From Comamonadaceae bacterium (GTDB taxonomy: Bacteria > Pseudomonadota > Gammaproteobacteria > Burkholderiales > Burkholderiaceae_C): a stretch of DNA of 51,937 bases. The notes under the pieces are model-generated. The model was not told where the DNA came from, made no database searches, and saw only the letters and a list, made by a program, of their open reading frames with translations. Positions 45,169 to 51,937 of the stretch are shown one piece after another (position 1 is the stretch's first letter; the number at the start of each line of letters is the position of its first letter). The stretch lies in assembly GCA_947447615.1 (NCBI GenBank), contig CANFJQ010000002.1:1-51937 (forward strand), written 5' to 3'. The position numbers were made by a program, and so were the translations under genes.

Positions 45169-46373
45169 ACCCTGGCCAATCCGAGCAGATGTGCCATGTC
45201 CTTGAAAAAGATGCGCACATGCGCCATCGGCTTTTTGCGCACCAACTGCTTGTTCATGTACGACTCAAACGTGAGCTGCTGCACGTCGCGGTCTTCGCAA
45301 ATTTTGACAAAGCGCTCGCGCCGCTTTTCGTTGCTGTACCAAAACCATTGCATGATGCCCAGCACGGTAAATACGGTGCGGTGGGCACGCATAAATTCTT
45401 TGCGCGCATAGCGCAGGCTTTTTACCTCGCCGGTGTGCAATAGCTTTTCTACGGCATGGGCGGCTAGTTCGCCACCGTACATCGCGTAGTAAATGCCTTC
45501 GCCGGAAGCGGGCGCCACCACGCCTGCAGCGTCTCCGGCCAGTACCACATCGCGCCCGTTGTCCCAGCGCTTGAGTGGCTTCATCGGCAGCGGCGCACCC
45601 TCGCGGCGCAAGACTTCGGCCTGGCCTAGGCCCGAACTATGGCGCAACAAGCCCACCGCGTGGCGCAGCGAAAAACCTTTGTCCGCACTTCCGGTGCCAA
45701 TGCTCAGGGTGTCTCCATGGGGGAACACCCAGCCATAAAAATCCGGTGAAAGCTGGCCCTGGTAATACACATCACAGCGCGTGCCGTCATAACCCACAGG
45801 TTTAATAGCAGGGGCTTTGACGATCTCGTGGTACGCGAACACATATTGCGTGTCCTTGGCGCCGTCCACACCGGCCTGGCGCGCCACTTGGGATTTGGCG
45901 CCGTCGGCGCCGATGATGCTGCGCGCCCGCACCTTTGCGGGAGTGCCTTCGCCGCGCTGCGAACGCTCGCGCGCCTGGAAGTGCACCACGCTCACGCCAT
46001 CGGCATCGCGGCTGAGTTTGTCAAAGGTACCGATGCGCCGCACTGCACCTGCGCTGGCCGCCCGTTCGCGCAACCATTCATCAAATTCGGCACGGTCCAC
46101 CATGCCGACAAAACCGTTGTCGATGGGAATGTCCACCTTGTGATCGCTGGGCGCAATCATGCGCGCCGACTGCGCCTTGGCAACCAGCAAATGGTCGGGT
46201 ATGGCGTAGTCTTTTATCAAGCGCGGCGGTATCGCGCCGCCGCAGGGTTTGATGCGCCCGGCCCGGTCCAGCAACAGCACCGAAAGCCCGCGCTGCGCCA
46301 GGGTGTGCGCCGCCGTAGCGCCCGCTGGGCCACCGCCCACTACCACCACGTCAAATGTTTCAGTCGTTTCCAT
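45165..46373 (-). CDS. bchP: Geranylgeranyl reductase of bacteriochlorophyll synthesis
   Basis: Reduces the geranylgeranyl tail of bacteriochlorophyll a to phytyl. 402 residues from ATG 46373 (METTETFDVVVVGGGPAGATA); GGAGAA is well placed before it. FAD motif GGGPAGATAAHTL, LLDRAGRIKPCGGAIPPRLI, FADGAK-like IIGADGAKSQVAR, and VVLAGDAAGVVAPASGEGIY are all typical. 106 bases after bchG; no pucC/lhaA-type gene lies between them, unlike in Rhodobacter. Confidence 0.96.
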   Translation of the reverse strand: METTETFDVVVVGGGPAGATAAHTLAQRGLSVLLLDRAGRIKPCGGAIPPRLIKDYAIPDHLLVAKAQSARMIAPSDHKVDIPIDNGFVGMVDRAEFDEWLRERAASAGAVRRIGTFDKLSRDADGVSVVHFQARERSQRGEGTPAKVRARSIIGADGAKSQVARQAGVDGAKDTQYVFAYHEIVKAPAIKPVGYDGTRCDVYYQGQLSPDFYGWVFPHGDTLSIGTGSADKGFSLRHAVGLLRHSSGLGQAEVLRREGAPLPMKPLKRWDNGRDVVLAGDAAGVVAPASGEGIYYAMYGGELAAHAVEKLLHTGEVKSLRYARKEFMRAHRTVFTVLGIMQWFWYSNEKRRERFVKICEDRDVQQLTFESYMNKQLVRKKPMAHVRIFFKDMAHLLGLARV

Positions 46374-46479
46374 CGCAGTTTCTCCTTCGCTTACGCAAAG
46401 CCCAAAAGCCTGTGCCGCGCACTGCGTGCGTGCCACTCCATTCCTGCCCCCTGCATGCATGCCCTCACGTGCCGCGCCT

Positions 46480-47367
46480 TCATGCGCCCGCCTGCACCAG
46501 GGCGCGCAGCGCAAAGGCGCTGACCATCATCCCGGCCACAAAAAACGGCACACCAAAACCGCTGTACCAAAGCGCTCTTTGGCTAACCCGCGTCAAGAAA
46601 TAATCCATCATCAACACCTGTACGGCCAGCAGCACCGCCACCGCCAGCGCGCGCCCAGCTTGGCCCCAAGCAAATAGCAGCAGGATGACCAGCAATTGCG
46701 GCAAGACCATGAACCAGCACGCCACCCTGGCCGCGCGTTGTTCGCCCAGTTGCACCGGCAGCGAGCGCACGCCCATGGCGCGGTCACCGGCGACGGCCTT
46801 GAAATCATTGAGCGTCATGATCCCGTGGGTGCCTACGCTGTAGAGCAGGGCCAGCCAGAGTGACCGTGGCTCTGGCATCTGGCCCCCTGCCATCACGGCG
46901 GCGCCCGTCGTCCATGCAATCCCTTCGTAGCTGATGCCGCAAGCAGCATTGCCCCACCAACCGTTTTCTTTGAGCCGCAGCGGCGGCGCGCTGTAGGCCC
47001 AGGCCAGTAACAGCCCCAGCACCGCCGCACCAAACCCCCAAGGCCCGAGCAAGCTGGCCACCGCCAGCGACACCAGGGTCCAAATCACTGCAATGTAGAG
47101 GCCCCAGCGCCCTGGCATGCGTCCTGAAGGGATTGGGCGTTGCGGCTCGTTGATCGCGTCCACATGCCGGTCAAACCAATCGTTCACCGCCTGGCTGGTG
47201 GCGCAGACAAAGGGGCCGGCCAGCGCCACCCCTATGAGGGCCAGCAGCCATTTGCCGTCCATAGGCACGCCCGATGCCACTACGCCGCAGGCGAAAGCCC
47301 ACATGGGCGGAAACCAGGTGATGGGTTTGAACAGCTCGGTAACGGCTGAAAGTTGGGGCAAAGACAT
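46480..47367 (-). CDS. bchG: Bacteriochlorophyll synthase (chlorophyll polyprenyltransferase)
   Basis: Attaches geranylgeranyl diphosphate to bacteriochlorophyllide. 295 residues, UbiA family, about eight membrane segments. First aspartate motif SQAVNDWFDRHVDAINEPQRP and second motif GIMTLNDFKAVAGDRAMG are present. ATG 47367 is preferred over a GTG at 47391 because the probable transcription start lies near 47386. First gene of a bchG-bchP-membrane-protein operon repressed by PpsR through the site at 47399-47416. Confidence 0.96.
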   Translation of the reverse strand: MSLPQLSAVTELFKPITWFPPMWAFACGVVASGVPMDGKWLLALIGVALAGPFVCATSQAVNDWFDRHVDAINEPQRPIPSGRMPGRWGLYIAVIWTLVSLAVASLLGPWGFGAAVLGLLLAWAYSAPPLRLKENGWWGNAACGISYEGIAWTTGAAVMAGGQMPEPRSLWLALLYSVGTHGIMTLNDFKAVAGDRAMGVRSLPVQLGEQRAARVACWFMVLPQLLVILLLFAWGQAGRALAVAVLLAVQVLMMDYFLTRVSQRALWYSGFGVPFFVAGMMVSAFALRALVQAGA

Positions 47368-47391
47368 GCCTAGTGGTTTTAACGATGACAC

Positions 47392-47419
47392 ATTAAAGTG
47401 TCAAGATAAATTTACACAA
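47392..47419 (-). promoter_or_regulatory. bchG promoter
   Basis: On the minus strand, TTGTGT (47419-47414) and TTTAAT (47397-47392) with a 16-base spacer form a sigma-70-like promoter. Transcription should start near 47386, 19 bases before the ATG. TGACAC/GTGTCA half sites around it form a second imperfect inverted repeat (47386-47403). Confidence 0.45.
47399..47416. promoter_or_regulatory. PpsR/CrtJ operator TGT-N12-ACA
   Basis: TGT (47399-47401), 12 bases, ACA (47414-47416): the exact consensus of PpsR/CrtJ sites. It overlaps the -35 and spacer of the bchG promoter, the usual place for repression of bacteriochlorophyll genes under oxygen. The repressor gene is at 48035-49501. Confidence 0.7.
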
Positions 47420-47468
47420 TCTTATGGTTTCCCCTAGGGGCTGGTTTAACTCCCCCGCTTCCCCCCCG

Positions 47469-47496
47469 CCCCTTCACCCCCGCCGGGGTGAAGGGG
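47469..47496. repeat. Perfect 12-base-pair hairpin
   Basis: CCCCTTCACCCC-cgcc-GGGGTGAAGGGG forms a perfect stem with a 4-base loop. Sequences of this kind are scattered between genes in Comamonadaceae; it lies in the gap between the ppsR end and the bchG promoter region. No T-tract, so it is not a classical terminator. Confidence 0.6.
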
Positions 47497-47589
47497 AGCT
47501 TGAACAGCCAATTTGGTTTATTTGGGCCGGATAGGGGTGTTGATTCGCGGCGTTACGGTGCGGGTTTGTTTGCGCAGATTGGTGAACGC

Positions 47590-48030
47590 GGCAGTCTTAG
47601 TTAAAGGCTAAATGCTTGGCGCGGATGCGAGCGCGGGACAGTACGCGTGAGCGCCAGCGGGCGCGCTTGCGCCCACGCGCGTAGCGCCCAAAGGCGTGTG
47701 CAAGGTGAGCGCAGCGAACGAGCACACGCGGGCCCCCGCTGCCATAGGCCGTGCTGAGCAACGCAGCGGCGACCGGATCAGGGCGGGCGCTTGTCTGAGC
47801 GTAGCGAGTTTGCGCCCGACCCCGGGCGGTGCGAGTAGCGCAAGGTACCCCGCAGGGGCACGGCCTTTGGCTCGCCTTTTCTTTGGTTACTTTCTTTTGG
47901 CGAAGCAAAAGAAAGTAACTCGGCCTACAAGGCCGAAACCGCTACTCCAGCCCACGACTCATAAAAAAGATATTTTTGCTCACGTTTTTTGGCGAAGCAA
48001 AGAAAAGTGAGGCGGCCAGCCGCCCACAAA
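47590..48030. repeat. Composite intergenic repeat with nested inverted repeats
   Basis: About 440 bases without a real gene. GCGTGTGC (47694-47701) pairs with GCACACGC (47722-47729). GGCCGTGC (47747-47754) pairs with GCACGGCC (47858-47865) and encloses GGGCGC/GCGCCC (47785-47790/47812-47817) and CCCC-gca-GGGG. The loops share GAGCG-AGCGA-type words. It ends in two hairpins built on the core GGCGAAGCAAA: a perfect 14-base-pair stem at 47886-47919 and an imperfect one at 47979-48011. It resembles dispersed repeats of Burkholderiales, as I recall them; a frame at 47597-47908 is a shadow of the repeat. Confidence 0.6.
47886..47919. repeat. Perfect hairpin with a GCGAAG loop
   Basis: GTTACTTTCTTTTG pairs perfectly with CAAAAGAAAGTAAC across a GCGAAG loop, giving a GCGAAGC cap; d(GCGAAGC) is known to form an unusually stable single-stranded DNA mini-hairpin. 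It ends the composite repeat and could act as a bidirectional terminator for ppsR. Confidence 0.6.
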
Positions 48031-48034
48031 AGCC

Positions 48035-49501
48035 TTAGCTTTCAGCCTCTCCACCACCATCGCCCATGCCAAATCGCCGCAGCTTGACGTAAAGGCTTTG
48101 CCGCGAAAGGCCCAGCATTTCAGCCGCCGAGGCGCGGTTGTCGCCGGTCAGCTCCAGGGCCGCTTCGATGCACAGTTGCTCGATCAGGTCGGTGGTCTCG
48201 CGCACAATGTCTTTGAGCGGCACGCGGCCCACCAGTTCGGTCATTTGGCCAGTGGAGCGTGGTAATTCGCGGCCCGGCTTGGCCTCGTTGTTCAAACGCA
48301 GGCCGACGTCGCGGATGGTAAAGCCCAGGCAGCGTTGCTCGCCGGTGGTGACGGCCACCGCCGAGATTTCTACATCCGTGGTGGAGCCGTAGTCGCCGCG
48401 CATACGGGTCGCAAACAGGCGCACTACATCGCGTTGGCGCAAATTGGATATCAGCACGCTCAAATCCACCCCGGCGCGGCCCAGCCAGCGCTCTAGTGAT
48501 TCGCCGCGCACCAGGCCTTCGTTGCTGACCTGGGCCAGTTGCAAAAACGCCCGGTTGGCGGTGAGCACATTGCCGCTCAGGTCGGTGACCACAAACGCAT
48601 CGGGCGCGCTCTCCATCACGTCGGTCAGTATCTGTTTGGCGTTGGTATTGCCCGAGGTATCGGCGCGCAGGTTTTTAGGCGTCAAGCGGAGCAAAAAGTG
48701 CGAGGACTGCTCTTGGCGGAACAAGGACACCGATACGCGCACATCGGCGTTATCGGGCAACAAACGCAGGTCCAGCGGTTCGGACTGCCCGCTGGCGCGC
48801 AGGCCGGAGAACACCTGGCTGAGCGCCGTGTTGCTGCGCTTGTCCAGGCTTTGCGCCAGGCTCCAGCCGGATTTGGACAAAGCCTCGCCAAACATGGCTT
48901 GCGCCGCCGGGTTGCAGTCTTCCAGCTTCTCAGTGCTGGCATCGAGAATCAACAGCGCCTCAGACGACACCTGGAACAGCAGGCGGTAGCGGGTTTGTGC
49001 GTGCTTGAGCTGCCAGTAATCGCGCTCCATCGAGCGCTGTGCGGTAATGAGTTTTTGCTGCAAAGCCGCCTGGGGCCGCAGATCGCGACCGAAAGCAATC
49101 GCTCGGGCCGAGCTTGCGCCCTGCGCGGCAGGAATTTGGATGAGCGAATACGAAAGCGGCAAGTCCATCCCATTGGCGCTTTGGTGGTTTAGGTGGCGCC
49201 AGCGCGGGCCTTTGCCGTTGCCCAGATCGCGCAACATAGAGGCTACTTTGGGGCGGCTCTCTTCGGTCACGGTTTGCGACCAGGGCTTGCCCAGCCATTC
49301 CTGGTAGCCCTGGTTGAGCAAATCCTCACCGCTAAAAGCCGCGTCCTGAATGACGCCATCACCGTCCATAACCAGCACCACGTCCGCCGCAGCGGTGACA
49401 AGGCGCGATACGGTGTCGGCATCGAGCCCGTTAAAAAAGCGTTGCGCATCATCAAAACGCCCCGCATGCGGTGTCGGGGCGGTTTCGAGCGGCTGGTTCA
49501 T
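48035..49501 (-). CDS. ppsR: PpsR/CrtJ, PAS-domain repressor of photosynthesis genes
   Basis: Represses bch, crt and puc genes under oxygen. 488 residues from ATG 49501 (MNQPLETAPTPHAGRF). Three PAS-like regions (about 30-140, 165-275, 290-400), a linker, and a Fis-type helix-turn-helix at 440-478 (NRASAAEMLGLSRQSLYVKL), the PpsR signature. Cysteines at 196, 391 and 444; Cys444 just before the helix-turn-helix corresponds to the redox-active HTH cysteine of Rhodobacter PpsR. In the 240-275 region no cysteine is seen where the second redox cysteine of Rhodobacter would be expected. The start codon has a poor ribosome binding site. 31 bases after aerR. Confidence 0.95.
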   Translation of the reverse strand: MNQPLETAPTPHAGRFDDAQRFFNGLDADTVSRLVTAAADVVLVMDGDGVIQDAAFSGEDLLNQGYQEWLGKPWSQTVTEESRPKVASMLRDLGNGKGPRWRHLNHQSANGMDLPLSYSLIQIPAAQGASSARAIAFGRDLRPQAALQQKLITAQRSMERDYWQLKHAQTRYRLLFQVSSEALLILDASTEKLEDCNPAAQAMFGEALSKSGWSLAQSLDKRSNTALSQVFSGLRASGQSEPLDLRLLPDNADVRVSVSLFRQEQSSHFLLRLTPKNLRADTSGNTNAKQILTDVMESAPDAFVVTDLSGNVLTANRAFLQLAQVSNEGLVRGESLERWLGRAGVDLSVLISNLRQRDVVRLFATRMRGDYGSTTDVEISAVAVTTGEQRCLGFTIRDVGLRLNNEAKPGRELPRSTGQMTELVGRVPLKDIVRETTDLIEQLCIEAALELTGDNRASAAEMLGLSRQSLYVKLRRFGMGDGGGEAES

Positions 49502-49532
49502 AAAAAATCCGTATTCATCAAAGGGGGTCTGC

Positions 49533-50462
49533 TTACTGCACCGGGGCGCCACTCGCAAGGTGCAAGCGCACCAGCGAGGGTGCCTGGCGCGCTTCGCTGG
49601 CAAGCAGGTCAGCGCCCGTTTCAGCAAAGACTTCCGGGTGGAGGGCGAACAGCGGACCGCCCACCATTATGCACACCGACTTATTGTGCGAAGCCTTGCG
49701 TACCGCGCTGATTGCGGCAACCAGGCTGGGCAGTCCGACCTTGGTCGCCAGGGAAAATCCCACGACATCAAATCGGCGCCCGCCGGCCAGCGTCTGGGGG
49801 GATTCGCCCAGGTCATAGGGGCCCCCTACGACTTCCCAGCCCTCTTGGCGGAACAACTCGGCCACCATCGCCAGGCCAAATGTGTGCTGTTCACCTGGCG
49901 TCGGCACTAACAAGACACTTAGGCCATTGGGCGTTGGGTTGCGGGCGTTTTCGTGTTCGCTATTGAGGTCATGCAGCATGGTCTGCAGGCGCCCTAAGCC
50001 GACGGTGACATCGGTGAAGTCGCACAAATCTTCTTCCCACAGTGTGCCCAGGTAGCGCGCGGCCGGGGCTAACAAGTCCAGGAAAATGGATTCAATCGGG
50101 GCGCCCTGGCGCCGCATGGACGTAATACAGGCCAGCGCGTCTTTCTCATTGCGCCCCAGAATCAGCTGGCCGAAATGGGCTACTTCTTGCTCGCTGACTT
50201 TGACCGGCACCAGTTCGGGCGGCACTTCGCATTCCAGCGGCGTGCGGTGCGCCAGCATCAGGCGCGGAATGATTTCATGCTGAATGGCCTGGGCCAGGAC
50301 GGCCACGGTGAGGTCGGCGTCCATGCCGCCAGCGGGCGCGCCTGCGTCGGAAGCGCCCGCGTCCAGCGGGCCGCCTTGCTGGCTGCCGCGCCAATTCTCA
50401 CTGCGCCTAGTTGCGCCAAAACCTGCATCGTGCACGACGGAGCTCCGGTTGGATGAACCCAT
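49533..50462 (-). CDS. aerR: AerR/PpaA, cobalamin-binding antirepressor
   Basis: 309 residues. N-terminal 60 residues low-complexity, then a helical part (AHFGQLILGRNEKDALACIT) and a B12-binding-like Rossmann domain (VLLVPTPGEQHTFGLAMVA, VVGFSLATKVGLPSLVAAI, CIMVGGPLF). The cobalamin-binding histidine sits in GEQHTFG, a variant of the classical DxHxxG motif as in other AerR proteins. AerR/PpaA modulates PpsR/CrtJ with B12 in Rhodobacter. GAGAGGAGG is well placed before ATG 50462. aerR-ppsR is the same order as in Rhodobacter, divergent from bchF. Confidence 0.9.
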   Translation of the reverse strand: MGSSNRSSVVHDAGFGATRRSENWRGSQQGGPLDAGASDAGAPAGGMDADLTVAVLAQAIQHEIIPRLMLAHRTPLECEVPPELVPVKVSEQEVAHFGQLILGRNEKDALACITSMRRQGAPIESIFLDLLAPAARYLGTLWEEDLCDFTDVTVGLGRLQTMLHDLNSEHENARNPTPNGLSVLLVPTPGEQHTFGLAMVAELFRQEGWEVVGGPYDLGESPQTLAGGRRFDVVGFSLATKVGLPSLVAAISAVRKASHNKSVCIMVGGPLFALHPEVFAETGADLLASEARQAPSLVRLHLASGAPVQ

Positions 50463-50599
50463 GTGCGCCTCCTCTCTTGAAGGAATGGTTGTCTCTTCTC
50501 ATTTTTGGAACCGGCCAGGGCCGGGTGCCGGGGATCGCCGACATGGCCCGCTGCGCGCGACACCACGCGCAGATGACGAAAAATCTTGACTATGGTCGC

Positions 50600-50617
50600 T
50601 GTCTAGTTCGTTTTACG
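50600..50617. promoter_or_regulatory. Weak PpsR-like site TGT-N12-ACG
   Basis: TGT, 12 bases, ACG: one base off the TGT-N12-ACA consensus, in the aerR-bchF divergent region. A second copy with the same deviation and the same TGTCT start lies 81 bases on (50681-50698). Two such sites at this spot fit cooperative PpsR binding, but single occurrences are common by chance. Confidence 0.35.
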
Positions 50618-50624
50618 CCGCAAT

Positions 50625-50638
50625 TTGATTCAGGTCAA
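50625..50638. promoter_or_regulatory. FNR/FnrL-like box 1
   Basis: TTGAT-TCAG-GTCAA differs by one base from the FNR consensus TTGAT-N4-ATCAA. Its centre (50631.5) is about 41.5 bases before a possible start near 50673, with TTTACT (50662-50667) as -10, the usual position for class II activation of bchF. Confidence 0.5.
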
Positions 50639-50680
50639 AGAAAATTTAGTACCCGACCAGTTTACTGCGGTTTAGGGAGT

Positions 50681-50698
50681 GTCTGAAAAAAATGACGT
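50681..50698. promoter_or_regulatory. Weak PpsR-like site TGT-N12-ACG, second copy
   Basis: TGTCTGAAAAAAATGACG has the same spacing and the same last-base deviation as the site at 50600-50617. It lies between the two FNR-like boxes, near the probable bchF start. Confidence 0.35.
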
Positions 50699-50707
50699 AA
50701 CAAAAAG

Positions 50708-50721
50708 TTGACATTTATCAA
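50708..50721. promoter_or_regulatory. FNR/FnrL-like box 2 and overlapping bchF promoter
   Basis: TTGAC-ATTT-ATCAA is also one base off the FNR consensus. Its first six bases TTGACA (50708-50713) can be a -35, with TAAATT (50731-50736) as -10 after 17 bases; the start would then be at 50743, the A of the bchF ATG. Confidence 0.5.
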
Positions 50722-50742
50722 AAGCAGGGATAAATTGGGCCC

Positions 50743-51937
<1,195 letters not shown>

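Noticed and set aside
47597-47908. 103-codon minus-strand frame (MLRQKKVTKEKASQRP...)
   Set aside because: It lies wholly inside the composite repeat, and its sequence follows the inverted repeats and not a protein family; no ribosome binding site.

Overview
The window looks like chromosome of a purple, bacteriochlorophyll-making betaproteobacterium, most likely a Burkholderiales/Comamonadaceae-type phototroph (Rhodoferax- or Limnohabitans-like; this placement is an inference from gene content and protein style). The evidence is a red-type (form IC) RuBisCO operon with cbbX and cbbR, directly followed by bacteriochlorophyll genes (bchP, bchG, ppsR, aerR, bchF, bchN) and preceded by ordinary housekeeping genes.

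Layout. 1-2750: the N-terminal part of prfC, then an eroded islet holding a 3'-truncated YciI gene, an AT-rich stretch with an orphan secreted protein, a Fic-family tail remnant, a tail fragment of a second class V aminotransferase, and a HigB/HigA toxin-antitoxin pair with its palindromic operator. 2755-7795: class V aminotransferase, a large lipoprotein whose second DUF1566 domain is split by phage-tail-like repeats, and a thioesterase. 7850-11191: SAH riboswitch, ahcY, tlyA-type methyltransferase and metF (methyl cycle). 11208-22475 (minus strand): a tightly packed glycogen operon, transcribed aglA-like glucosidase, glgB, glgX, glgC, glgA, glgP. Just upstream of the glucosidase is a remnant of a Gfo/Idh/MocA oxidoreductase, then rlmJ. 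23645-33180 (plus strand): a ynjC/ynjD/ynjF-like transporter and CDP-alcohol transferase set, a TVP38::disulfide-reductase fusion, an NDH::SelD fusion, a second NDH-like flavoprotein and an Mpo1-like membrane protein. 33265-35790: D-amino-acid-dehydrogenase-like enzyme, a small winged-helix-like protein and an XRE regulator.

35791-44919: the carbon-fixation block. cbbL, cbbS, cbbX, cbbY, fbp, prk and a phosphoglycolate phosphatase form one minus-strand operon. A serine-glyoxylate-type aminotransferase lies between it and cbbR. Almost the same operator/promoter block occurs upstream of cbbL and in the aminotransferase/cbbR divergent region, so Calvin-cycle and photorespiratory functions appear to share CbbR control.

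44875-51937: the edge of the photosynthesis gene cluster. bchG carries a consensus PpsR/CrtJ site (TGT-N12-ACA) over its probable promoter. aerR-ppsR and bchF-bchN diverge from a 280-base region with two FNR-like boxes. Between bchG and ppsR lies about 440 bases of nested inverted repeats that code for nothing convincing.

All calls rest on reading the sequence and on knowledge of protein families; no searches were run. The parts most worth following up are the SelD/NDH/ynj-like redox cluster, the lipoprotein with inserted phage-tail repeats, the twin CbbR operators and the repeat element upstream of ppsR/bchG.
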